NCBI GenBank assembly: GCA_022376925.1
Contig: JAIOJX010000025.1
Coordinates: 8,711,141-8,775,140 of the forward strand
DNA from: Tragulus kanchil
Taxonomy: Eukaryota > Chordata > Mammalia > Artiodactyla > Tragulidae
DNA: 64,000 nucleotides
Direction: 5' to 3'
Below are positions 25,959 to 37,059 of this stretch, piece by piece. The first letter of the stretch is position 1; each line of letters begins with the position of its first letter. The translations under genes and the position numbers were made by a program. The notes under the pieces are model-generated. The model was not told the origin of the DNA. It saw nothing but the letters and a program-made list of their open reading frames with translations, and searched no databases.

Positions 25959-26084
25959 ACAACCACAAATACTTCTTTTAAAAAAAATACTTTTTAAATT
26001 CCTAATCATATGGACTTGAAACATTTCAGAGTACAATCGTACTTACGTGGTTTGGAAATGCATTTATTTACATTTATATATACA

Positions 26085-26117
26085 CACACATATATGCATA
26101 TATATATATATATATAA
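26085..26117. repeat. CA/TA microsatellite
   Basis: 'tatacacacacatatatgca' followed by a run of TA dinucleotides. It is in the FGF2 3' UTR / NUDT6 intron overlap. Confidence 0.85.
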
Positions 26118-27355
26118 AATCCAGATTATTGATAAAAGCCTATTGATTTGAGAAGGCAAGATTCAGAAGAGAAGTTACACAAACCTCCTATAGACTGCTA
26201 TTTGTCCAGTATGGACTGGATAAGGATGCAAAGCACACACACACTTAACTAGTTCACATGATCTCCTATATTCCATAAGGATAACATGAGACAATGAGTT
26301 CTAGAATAAATGGCTTTTTCTTTCAGCACTTGCACTAGTATGGAATCCTTTTATTTCAACAGAAGACCGAGGGATGTCTAAGCTAAAGGTCATTAAGTAC
26401 CTAAAAACCAAAATTTACTATATTTGAATGTCATGAATTTACTTACAGGATGTTAGAGGAGTTGGCTCTATACTATGTATAAGACATTTTAATCCGTGGA
26501 ACATACATATATTTAAAATATTTAAAAATAATTTAGGATACTTCCTTCATATAAATGATAGCAAAAGAGAACAGGGGACACATACACATGAGGAAAAAGT
26601 CAGAAAAAGAAGCAGCATGAAATGGTTATCTACTGACTTATTATGATTGGGACTGCAGTTGATCCAGTGGTTTAAGGAATACGTAGGAAAACTTAGTTTC
26701 TACTCTTTCCTCAATTTCCTGTAAAATCAGTGACAAAGAATTTTTAGCTTATTTAATACTTCTGTATATTAAACACTGAGCTTAGTAAACTGTTCTAGGA
26801 AATTATCTCATTTCAGACTTTCTCATATGAGACAGGTTAACCATGTTTTGGCTTTCTGACTATCCAAAATAAAGGGTAGATAATATTTCCATAAACAGAA
26901 GATTTATGCCACCACTCCTCAGTAACGGCCTTTATAAATAATATTTCACAGTTCATTTAAAAATTTGTCCTCATCCTTGGGATAAAAAGGTAAAGAATTT
27001 TTATAATAGTTCAATTCCAGTAATTTTAGTCATATTCAAAATATCCCTTAATGCTAATCTTGACTATATACCCAAAGCTTCTCATTTTCAAATTAATCTA
27101 GAAGCAGCCCTAAGCCGAAAAACAGGTGTTATGCTCTTAATGGTATCATTTATACTAATGGAATAAGTTATAAAGTTAAGAACTTTTGCTGTTAATTTTA
27201 TATCAGCCCTGAATAACTTCACTGAAATTTTCTGAATTAGTCTAAGCCAATTAGAAAGTTTAAAATCTCATTATCAGCTCTAGAGCAATAAAGTAGAAAT
27301 ACATAAAATTTATTCAACCTTTTCAGGTCAATTATAGATAATGTAAGATACCCAC

Positions 27356-27410
27356 CAATATCTTCTCCGGGCTCCGACAGGCCTCCTGGAAACTTCCACA
27401 TATTTTTTAG
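27356..27410 (-). CDS. NUDT6: NUDT6 penultimate coding exon
   Basis: This 55-bp exon on the minus strand has acceptor catattgcag (27411-27420 on the plus strand) and donor gtgggtat from 27355 downward. It encodes [18 protein letters not shown] plus the first base of a Gly codon. Joined to the exon at 22340 it gives [24 protein letters not shown], a full GX5EX7REUXEEXGU Nudix box split across the splice junction. Phase is 0 at the start and 1 at the end, compatible with both neighbouring exons. Human has EPEEDIG where this copy has EPGEDIG. A 1.14-kb duplication begins exactly at its upstream edge, so only its first few bases (ttttttag, on the plus strand at about 28543-28550) are repeated; the exon itself is single-copy. 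Confidence 0.93.
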
Positions 27411-29677
27411 CTGCAATATGAGGCCAGAAAGTAAGGTTAACACAGCTTTTATTTACTAACATGCACACACAGAGAAATGCCATAAAAGCTACCCATAATT
27501 GGTCAAGGTAGTTGAGAATTTATTTTTTGGTAACTGCCACAAGTTTTTTTCAGCTTCCTTCCTCGCTTCTCCCTTTTGGGGAAACTGGTGACTTGTTAAA
27601 TCTTTTCCCACCATTTTAAGAAACAGAAGTGGTTTCATTATGTTTAATGTGATAAATTCTGTATGAGTACAACAGTTGGGAGTGCAACAGTTGGGAGTGA
27701 AACAGTTGGGGAGAACATCTACTGAAATTTGTGTAGTTAAAAAATTTTGCTGCTAGTTTTGTTAAAAAATACATGAATCTTACTGATGCTGCTATAAATT
27801 AGAAAAAAGGTATAAATTTAATCAAAGTATGCTATTTTTAATTTTCACATTTACTTTCTATATTGTGTGTCTAAACACACTAATCTTGAGATTCTTCTTG
27901 TTCTGTGTTAATGATTTTATGTAAAAATATAATTGCCTTTCATGGAAAGTGAATAAAATTGATTAGTTTAAATTATGGCTTTCTGTATACCATTTCCTCT
28001 TTTGGTGGGGAGGGGCAGGTGAAAAGATCTGACCTAGAATTGGGAATAAATATGAAAATATTATGATTTAAAATCATTCTGCAGTGGCATGTAATAATAT
28101 TCTTTTGATTCTTTCTTCCTGTTACAACTCTGTTATATCACCATAATAAAAACTGAAAAATGAGAAATTACGACATACTTAAAAGGTGCTGCAGCTTGGA
28201 GCCAGCACCCCTCATACTCTTCATTCATAAAACAAGTTTATGGACCTGACTGGGGTGCTTCATGACCCACTCACTTCCTGGACAAGAGCTCCTTGAAGAA
28301 TGTGTCATTTCCCAGCTATGCGAGGTTGGAGACCAGTGGCATGGTTCCCAGAGTTTCCACAGACTGCCGATTATGTGGGTACAGAATTCAGGCTTTCCAC
28401 TCTTCCGTGTCTGGCTCAGACTTGAGATTAATTTATAAAACACATTATGTTTTACTTTTTTTAATGTAGAAATATCTCTTAAGTGTATCTCAATGTTAAA
28501 GTACTGTCTTTGGGGTTCCATTCTGAAATTGTCCCTGACTTTTTTTTTAGCTGCAATATGAGGCCAGAAAGTAAGGTTAACACAGCTTTTATTTACTAAC
28601 ATGCACACACAGAGAAATGCCATAAAAGCTACCCATAATTGGTCAAGGTAGTTGAGAATTTATTTTTTGGTAACTGCCACAAGTTTTTTTCAGCTTCCTT
28701 CCTCGCTTCTCCCTTTTGGGGGGGGAAACTGGTGACTTGTTAAATCTTTTCCCACCATTTTAAGAAACAGAAGTGGTTTCATTATGTTTAATGTGATAAA
28801 TTCTGTATGAGTACAACAGTTGGGAGTGCAACAGTTGGGAGTGAAACAGTTGGGGAGAACATCTACTGAAATTTGTGTAGTTAAAAAATTTTGCTGCTAG
28901 TTTTGTTAAAAAATACATGAATCTTACTGATGCTGCTATAAATTAGAAAAAAGGTATAAATTTAATCAAAGTATGCTATTTTTAATTTTCACATTTACTT
29001 TCTATATTGTGTGTCTAAACACACTAATCTTGAGATTCTTCTTGTTCTGTGTTAATGATTTTATGTAAAAATATAATTGCCTTTCATGGAAAGTGAATAA
29101 AATTGATTAGTTTAAATTATGGCTTTCTGTATACCATTTCCTCTTTTGGTGGGGAGGGGCAGGTGAAAAGATCTGACCTAGAATTGGGAATAAATATGAA
29201 AATATTATGATTTAAAATCATTCTGCAGTGGCATGTAATAATATTCTTTTGATTCTTTCTTCCTGTTACAACTCTGTTATATCACCATAATAAAAACTGA
29301 AAAATGAGAAATTACGACATACTTAAAAGGTGCTGCAGCTTGGAGCCAGCACCCCTCATACTCTTCATTCATAAAACAAGTTTATGGACCTGACTGGGGT
29401 GCTTCATGACCCACTCACTTCCTGGACAAGAGCTCCTTGAAGAATGTGTCATTTCCCAGCTATGCGAGGTTGGAGACCAGTGGCATGGTTCCCAGAGTTT
29501 CCACAGACTGCCGATTATGTGGGTACAGAATTCAGGCTTTCCACTCTTCCGTGTCTGGCTCAGACTTGAGATTAATTTATAAAACACATTATGTTTTACT
29601 TTTTAATGTAGAAATTTCTCGTAAGTGTATCTCAATGTTAAAGTACTGTCTTTGGGGTTCCATTCTGAAATTGTCCC
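27403..29677 (+). repeat. tandem direct duplication D8 (about 1140 bp)
   Basis: Copy 1 is 27403-28535 and copy 2 is 28543-29677. It starts at the upstream edge of a NUDT6 exon and takes only its first bases. The copies differ in a G run ('ttttggggaaac' versus 'ttttgggggggaaac'). Confidence 0.95.
27952..27957 (+). terminator. FGF2: candidate distal FGF2 poly(A) signal
   Basis: This is a canonical AATAAA in 'agtgaataaaattg', with a G/T-rich stretch about 50 nt downstream. It is repeated in the duplicated copy at about 29092. If used, FGF2 mRNA would also cover the NUDT6 exon at 27356-27410. The proposal rests on position and motif only. Confidence 0.35.
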
Positions 29678-31524
29678 AGAAGCTACATTTCTACAGAAAC
29701 TATGTGGCCTTCTTTTTGTCTGCTAGGATATTAAACTTCACCAGTATAGATTCTATTTCTAACAGAAGAAATGGGGCAAATAAATTAAACTTCTAAAAAT
29801 CTTTATCTGGACCTGATTATAAGTAACTGGAAATTCTTGAGCTTACAGTTCTAAATGGCAGATTGAGAGGCCTAAATTTGTGATTTGAAAAAACTTTGGA
29901 TAATGCTGTAGGTATAATCAATTATTGAGGGGATGAGTGTGTCTCTCCCATTAGCTGGGTTTAGCAATGTAATATAAGTAAGTAAATACTACATAACATA
30001 TTGAATGTCTACTATGTTCCAGACACTATGCTATGTTTTAACAATAATTGTATACATTTACAGTAGATGAGAAACTATTATTGTCCCCATTTTTTTTCTT
30101 TAAATTCAAGTACTATTGATTTACCATACCGTGTTCCAGCAAAGTATATAGATATACAGCAAAGCAATTCAGTTATATATATATTTTTTTCAGATTCTTT
30201 TCCATTTAGATATTATAAGATATTGAAAAAAGTTCCCTGTACTATACAGTAAACGAACGCTTATTGGTTATTGCTCCCATTTTAGAAGTGATGAAACTAA
30301 GGACAACAGATTTAACAGCTTACCTTAAGTGACACAAGCCAGTGCAAAGTAAAACTCAGGATTAAAATGCAGATGATCTGATTCTAATCATCTCTTAAGA
30401 AATTTTAGAAGCTGATTTGCGACATACTTAGGTGCTGCAGCTTGGAGCCAGCACCCCTCATACTCTTCATTCATAAAACAAATTTATGGACCTGACTGGG
30501 GTGCTTCATGACCCACTCACTTCCTGGACAAGAGCTCCTTGAAGAATGTGTCATTTCCCAGCTATGCGAGGTTGGAGACCAGTGGCATGGTTCCCAGAGT
30601 TTCCACAGACTGCCGATTATGTGGGTACAGAATTCAGGCTTTCCACTCTTCCGTGTCTGGCTCAGACTTGAGATTAATTTATAAAACACATTATGTTTTA
30701 CTTTTTTTAATGTAGAAATATCTCTTAAGTGTATCTCAATGTTAAAGTACTGTCTTTGGGGTTCCATTCTGAAATTGTCCCAGAAGCTACATTTCTACAG
30801 AAACTATGTGGCCTTCTTTTTGTCTGCTAGGATATTAAACTTCACCAGTATAGATTCTATTTCTAACAGAAGAAATGGGGCAAATAAATTAAACTTCTAA
30901 AAATCTTTATCTGGACCTGATTATAAGTAACTGGAAATTCTTGAGCTTACAGTTCTAAATGGCAGATTGAGAGGCCTAAATTTGTGATTTGAAAAAACTT
31001 TGGATAATGCTGTAGGTATAATCAATTATTGAGGGGATGAGTGTGTCTCTCCCATTAGCTGGGTTTAGCAATGTAATATAAGTAAGTAAATACTACATAA
31101 CATATTGAATGTCTACTATGTTCCAGACACTATGCTATGTTTTAACAATAATTGTATACATTTACAGTAGATGAGAAACTATTATTGTCCCCATTTTTTT
31201 TCTTTAAATTCAAGTACTATTGATTTACCATACCGTGTTCCAGCAAAGTATATAGATATACAGCAAAGCAATTCAGTTATATATATATTTTTTTCAGATT
31301 CTTTTCCATTTAGATATTATAAGATATTGAAAAAAGTTCCCTGTACTATACAGTAAACGAACGCTTATTGGTTATTGCTCCCATTTTAGAAGTGATGAAA
31401 CTAAGGACAACAGATTTAACAGCTTACCTTAAGTGACACAAGCCAGTGCAAAGTAAAACTCAGGATTAAAATGCAGATGATCTGATTCTAATCATCTCTT
31501 AAGAAATTTTAGAAGCTGATTTGC
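29315..31524 (+). repeat. tandem direct duplication D9 (about 1104 bp)
   Basis: Copy 1 is 29315-30420 and copy 2 is 30421-31524. It overlaps D8, so one stretch occurs three times (about 28177, 29315, 30420). Copy 2 starts with a 3-base loss ('acttaggtgctg' versus 'acttaaaaggtgctg'). The block contains an MIR split by an antisense L1 3' end. Confidence 0.95.
29985..30380 (+). repeat. MIR SINE split by an antisense L1 3' end
   Basis: The MIR-like left part (about 29985-30095, 'ttgtccccattttt') and right part (about 30270-30380, 'cccattttagaagtgatgaaactaagg') flank about 180 bp of reversed L1 3' end (30095-30265). 'ttattgtccccattttt' and 'ttattgctcccatttta' look like the target-site duplication. 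Duplicated at about 31090-31485 by D9. Confidence 0.65.
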
Positions 31525-31737
31525 TAGTTTTCACACTAACCCTTTACCCCACTATTCCTTGGTTTTTTGTTTACTTTTTGATCTTTTCTTTAGTTCTTGT
31601 TGGAACATTCTATATTAAGGCAACCAGAATCTTTAGTCTGACACTCCTGCAGGGGTTCTGTATTTGAATTAACACCTAGTTTGGTGTCAAATGTCTGTCT
31701 ACCCTTTGCCTTTGAGTTCCCTAGCAAGAATCTTCTG

Positions 31738-32119
31738 GGGCTTCCTCTGGTGGTCCAGTGGGTAAGGACACCGCCTTGCAGTGCAAGGGGTACCGGTTCG
31801 ATCCCTGGCCTGGGAAGATCCCACGTGCCGCGGAGCGGCTGGACTGATGTGTCCAATTACCGAGTCGGAGCTCTGGGGTGCATGCGCCCAGAGCTGGCGC
31901 TCTGTGACAGCAGAGGCCACTGCGATGGGAGGCCCACAGGAACCAAAGAACAAAGACGGATGAGAAAATAGAGAAATGAAAGACCAATAGAAGTGGCCCG
32001 CCTGTCCCCCTCTTTCCCCATCCCACTCCCCAAAAGATAAATAAATAAATGTCCAAGCTACGAAAATTTATTTTAAAAAAAAAGAGAAACAAGAGAACTT
32101 CCTTTCTCTTAAAAAAAAA
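31738..32119 (+). mobile_element. tRNA-derived SINE with clear target-site duplication
   Basis: The element opens 'gggcttcctctggtggtcc' and ends in an A-rich tail. It is flanked by a perfect 12-bp target-site duplication 'aagaatcttctg' at 31726-31737 and 32120-32131. The low divergence of the duplication suggests a fairly young insertion. Confidence 0.9.
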
Positions 32120-32779
32120 AAGAATCTTCTGATTGGCATGAGATTTATTACTTTGCTAGTGATTTACTAAGATTTCCAGTATACTGTTTCCTAGGGGAAA
32201 AATTACTGAGGAAGAAGTAAGGTTGGGCTTTGAATATTTTTGAGTTTATCTGTTTTCATCTTTATTCTTCCAATGAAAGATGACAAAACATCTGTGTCAT
32301 GACCCTTTCCCCCTTATCTTAAAAAAGGAACTTTCCACTTCCTTCTAAAATAAATATTCTGCTCAGACATTTCTGTGCCTCTCTGCTTGCTGGGTCTTAT
32401 CCAGCATTCACATATTTGACCCCTCCCTGCTCTGAGTTAGTGAGATCATCTGGTTCCTGAACCACATCTGATTTTCACATATTATAAAAGGGAAATATCC
32501 TTCTAAATTATAAAAATGTAGAATTTTAAACCATATTTAGAGTAATTCCATTATATTAAAGAATGGTGAATATGATGATAAAATTTTCCTATATATTTGC
32601 AGATTATAAATCTTATGCTCATCTGTCTGTGCATGCAGGCGTGGAAAACACAAGAGTGTGTGATCCTACCATCCACACAATTGTCCCATCTATCACTAGA
32701 ACTTGTCTCATTTCTCAGTGTCATTTCTCAGTGTTAGGAATTTCTAGCCCCGAAAGTAGGCATTAAAGATATTAACAAA

Positions 32780-34935
32780 GGTTAAGTATCAATTTTTAAT
32801 GCATTCTTCATACTAACAGAGTGTAAGGTATTTTCTCTGTTAAGATTATTTTGAGTGTAATTGCACTATTTCTTTTAAAATTATCCTGGAGATAAACTCT
32901 AGTGTTTCTGGATAAAGAGTAACGATTCATCCTTTGTCTAACTGTCTTTCCAGCTCCACAGACATCTTCTGTTTTCCTAAGCTGATGATTAGCTTCAAGA
33001 TCTTCCCTGGGTGTGGCTGCTGAAATCCTATGATATACTATGTTTTTGAATTGGAAGAATACTGTCAAGTTACTATACTACTCAAGACAATCTATAGATT
33101 CAATGTAATCCCCAACAAATTACCAATAGCATTTTTAACAACTAGATAAAAAAATGTTTAAAGTTGTATGGAGACACAAAAGACTTGGAAGAGGGACTTC
33201 CCTGGTGGTCCAGTGGTTAAGAATCTGCCTTGCAATGCGGAAGATGCAGGTTCAATCCCTGGTTGGGGACCTGATCCCACATACCTTGAAGAAACTAAGC
33301 CCACACTGCTTAACTACTGAGCCCAAAGTAGCCAAATTAAAAAAAAAAAAAAAAAAAAAAGACTTGGAGGAGTCAAAGAAATCCTGAGGGGGGGTGGGAA
33401 TCAAAGTGGAGGAATCAGACTCTCTGACATCAAGCTATACTACAAACTATATACTATGATAATCAAAACAGTATGGTACTGTCACAAAAAAGTATAGATC
33501 AACTGAACAGTAATACAGAGCCCAGAAATATACTCATGCACCTATGGTCAGTCACTCTATGACAAAGGAAGCAAGACTATATAATGGAGGCAAGAGTTTA
33601 TTCACTAAGTAATGCTGAGAAAACTGGAGTGCTACATGTAAAAGAATAACATTAGAACATTCTGTAACACCATACACAAAAATAAACTCACTGATACCAT
33701 AAAATTCTTACAGGAAACGTAAGCAGAATAGTCTGCCATAAATTGCAGGAATTATCTTTTTGTATTCACCTTCTAGAGTAATGAAAATAAAAACATTAAA
33801 AAAAGGGGACCTAATTAAACTGTAAAGCTTTTCCACAGTAATGGAAAGATTAAAAGCCCAAAATGGTTAAGTATCAATTTTAATGCATTCTTCATACTAA
33901 CAGAGTGTAAGGTATTTTCTCTGTTAAGATTATTTTGAGTGTAATTGCACTATTTCTTTTAAAATTATCCTGGAGATAAACTCTAGTGTTTCTGGATAAA
34001 GAGTAACGATTCATCCTTTGTCTAACTGTCTTTCCAGCTCCACAGACATCTTCTGTTTTCCTAAGCTGATGATTAGCTTCAAGATCTTCCCTGGGTGTGG
34101 CTGCTGAAATCCTATGATATACTATGTTTTTGAATTGGAAGAATACTGTCAAGTTACTATACTACTCAAGACAATCTATAGATTCAATGTAATCCCCAAC
34201 AAATTACCAATAGCATTTTTAACAACTAGATAAAAAAATGTTTAAAGTTGTATGGAGACACAAAAGACTTGGAAGAGGGACTTCCCTGGTGGTCCAGTGG
34301 TTAAGAATCTGCCTTGCAATGCGGAAGATGCAGGTTCAATCCCTGGTTGGGGACCTGATCCCACATACCTTGAAGAAACTAAGCCCACACTGCTTAACTA
34401 CTGAGCCCAAAGTAGCCAAATTAAAAAAAAAAAAAAAAAAAAAGACTTGGAGGAGTCAAAGAAATCCTGAGGGGGGGTGGGAATCAAAGTGGAGGAATCA
34501 GACTCTCTGACATCAAGCTATACTACAAACTATATACTATGATAATCAAAACAGTATGGTACTGTCACAAAAAAGTATAGATCAACTGAACAGTAATACA
34601 GAGCCCAGAAATATACTCATGCACCTATGGTCAGTCACTCTATGACAAAGGAAGCAAGACTATATAATGGAGGCAAGAGTTTATTCACTAAGTAATGCTG
34701 AGAAAACTGGAGTGCTACATGTAAAAGAATAACATTAGAACATTCTGTAACACCATACACAAAAATAAACTCACTGATACCATAAAATTCTTACAGGAAA
34801 CGTAAGCAGAATAGTCTGCCATAAATTGCAGGAATTATCTTTTTGTATTCACCTTCTAGAGTAATGAAAATAAAAACATTAAAAAAAGGGGACCTAATTA
34901 AACTGTAAAGCTTTTCCACAGTAATGGAAAGATTA
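32780..34935 (+). repeat. tandem direct duplication D10 (1084 bp offset)
   Basis: Copy 1 is 32780-33852 and copy 2 is 33865-34935. Copy 1 ends 'ggaaagattaaaagccc', where copy 2 reads 'ggaaagattatgcaaaa'. The block carries the 5' end of an L1 and a SINE inside it. Confidence 0.95.
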
Positions 34936-35915
34936 TGCAAAATAAGAACACATCCCACAGAGTGGGAGAAAATGTTTGGAAATTATGTGACCAACAAGGA
35001 ATTGATCTCCAAAATATGCAAACAACTCATGCAGCTAGATATATACATATATAAAACCCCAATCAAAAAGGGCAGAAGACGTAAACACATTTCTCTAAAA
35101 GAAAATGTACAGATAGTCAAAAAGCACATGAAAAGATGCTCAACATAATTATTAGAGAAATGCAAATCAAAACTACAACAAGGTTATCACCTCAAACCAG
35201 TTAGCATAGCCATTATCAAGCAGTCTACAAACAGTAAATGCTGGAGACAGTTTGGAGAAAAGGGTATCCTACTATACTCTAGTGGGAATGTAAACTGGCA
35301 GAACCACTATAGAGAACACTGTGGAGGTTCCTTAAAACAACACAGACCCACCATGTGATCCAGTGACTCCCACTAAAGAGAAAAACGGTTTGAAATGTAT
35401 ATGCAGTGACAATGTCCACTGACAGAGGAATGGATAAAGATGTGGTATGGATATACAATGGAATATTACTTGGCCATAAAAGAAAAAATGAAACAATGCC
35501 AAAAAACATAGATGGACCCAAGTGAAGTCAAGTAGAGAAAGACAAATGTCATTTATCTGTAGATTTTTTTTTTAAAAAAAGCCGATGATATAAATAAACT
35601 TACATGCACAACAGGAACAGATCCACATACTTTGGTAACAGACTTCTGATTCACAAGGTAGGGGAAAACATGAAGTGAAGGGATAAATTAGGAGTTTGTG
35701 ATTAATGTGTCTAAAATGCTATATATGAAACAGATAAATCAACAGGGATCTATTGTATAGCACAGGAAACTACTCAATATTCTGTAACTACTTATATGGG
35801 AAAAGAACCTAAGATAGAATGGATATACATGTATGTTTAATGGACTCAGTTGTATACTTAAAATGAACACAACTTTGTAAGTCAACTATACTCCAATAGA
35901 AAACCAGAAATTAAA
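33058..35915 (+). mobile_element. 5'-truncated L1, plus strand
   Basis: Starting near 33058 it follows L1 ORF2 (text such as 'gattcaatgtaatccccaac', later 'cagagtgggagaaaatg'). It ends at the typical 3' end 'tcaactatactccaatag' with an A-rich tail. A SINE interrupts it at 33194-33356, and D10 doubles its 5' third. No long frame is intact. Confidence 0.8.
33194..33356 (+). mobile_element. tRNA-derived SINE inside L1 (copy 1)
   Basis: It begins 'ggacttccctggtggtcc' and ends in a run of about 20 A. The flanks 'aaaagacttggaagag' (33178-33193) and 'aaaagacttggaggag' (33357-33372) form a 16-bp target-site duplication with one mismatch. Copy 2 is at about 34277-34443 through D10. Confidence 0.88.
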
Positions 35916-35924
35916 AAAGACTAG

Positions 35925-36235
35925 GGCTTCCCTGGTGGTCCAGTGGGTAAGGACACTACCTTGCAGTGCAAGGGACGCTGGTTTGATCCCTGGCCTGGGA
36001 AGATCCCACGTGCTGCGGAGCAGCTGGACCGATGTGTCCAAATACTGAGTGGGAGCTCTGGAGTGCATGCACCCAGAGCCAGTGCTCTGTGACAACAGAG
36101 GCCGCCACAATGGGAGGCCCACATGGGCCAAAGAACAAAGATGGATGAAAACAGACAAATGAAAGACCAACAGAAGTGGCCCACCCGCCCCCCTCCCTCC
36201 CCACCCCTCCAAAAAAAAAAATTTAAAAAAAAAGC
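35925..36235 (+). mobile_element. tRNA-derived SINE
   Basis: It opens 'gggcttccctggtggtccag' and includes 'ccctggcctgggaagatccc', ending in C-rich then A-rich tail. It sits immediately after the L1 3' tail at 35915. Confidence 0.85.
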
Positions 36236-36539
36236 TGACCACTCTCATCTCTTCTGTTAAACATACAACTGGAAGTCACAGCCACGACAGTCAGAAAAAC
36301 AAAAGTATCCAAATTGGAAGGGAAGTGGTAAGTCTCTTATTATATGTAGTTGATACGATTCTATGCAGCAAATCCTCGGTATGACAGAGTTCCATTCTGA
36401 CAGCACAAGTCCAATCTTTCCATAAGTCAACAAAATCGTCCTTGGTACCCAACTAACACAATCAGCTATATAGAACCGTCTGGTAACGTTTACAATTCTT
36501 CTCACAAAAATAATGCATAAAAAAATAAAACATTTTTTT

Positions 36540-36800
36540 GGGCTTCCCTGATGGTCCAGTGGGTAAAGTGTCCGCCTTGCAGTGCAAGGGGCATTGGTTC
36601 AATCCCTGGCCCAGGAAGATCCCACGTGCCATGGAGTGGCTGGACCGATGTGGCTAATTAGGAGCCAGCACTCTGGACTGCATATGCCCAGAGTCAGTGC
36701 TCTGCAACAAGAGAGGGCACTGCAATGGGAGGCACACACAGGCCAAAGAATAAAGATGGATGAAAATAAATCAATAGAAAAAAACAATAAGAGGCCAAAA
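36540..36800 (+). mobile_element. tRNA-derived SINE
   Basis: It opens 'gggcttccctgatggtccag' and ends with 'aaagatggatgaaaataaat' and an A-rich tail. It is the same family as the copy at 35925. Confidence 0.85.
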
Positions 36801-37059
36801 TGAAGAATAAATATTTTAAATCTTACAGTACAGTACCAATGAAAAGTATAGCTCTACAGTTCAACAGCTGACATACAGGGGCTGGCATCAAATGGCCAGG
36901 CAAGACTTACTGACTACAGGGAGTGAGAGGAGGTGGGAGTTGGTAGAGTGGAGAGACTGTCAGTGATAAGAGACAGATGTAAAGTTGCAATTTCATACAT
37001 GCCCGACACTGATATAAAGCTTATTTGTATCTTTGAACATTTGTAGCTTGAACGTCCAT

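Larger units (their letters stand above)
22341..27355 (-). other. NUDT6: last NUDT6 intron, overlapping FGF2 3' UTR
   Basis: This intron lies between two NUDT6 coding exons on the minus strand, with consensus GT and AG ends. On the plus strand it is AT-rich, consistent with FGF2 3' UTR. It contains the 1.1-kb duplication at 23758-25958 and a CA/TA microsatellite at about 26085-26117. No other exon was seen. Confidence 0.8.
21496..27975 (+). other. FGF2: FGF2 3' UTR (extent inferred)
   Basis: FGF2 mRNAs are known to use several alternative poly(A) sites in a 3' UTR of nearly 6 kb in human. Here an ATTAAA lies at 21836-21841 (proximal candidate) and an AATAAA at 23393-23398. Another AATAAA at 27952-27957 is followed by G/T-rich sequence (cttttggtggggagg). 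The distance from the stop to 27957 is about 6.5 kb as written, or about 5.4 kb after removing the duplicated block at 23758-25958, close to the human length. The sequence shows the signals; which ones are used is inference. Confidence 0.45.

Noticed and set aside
36540..36800. tRNA genes (tRNA-like heads with B-box motifs)
   Set aside because: These are the tRNA-derived heads of SINEs; they have A-rich tails and no intact cloverleaf.
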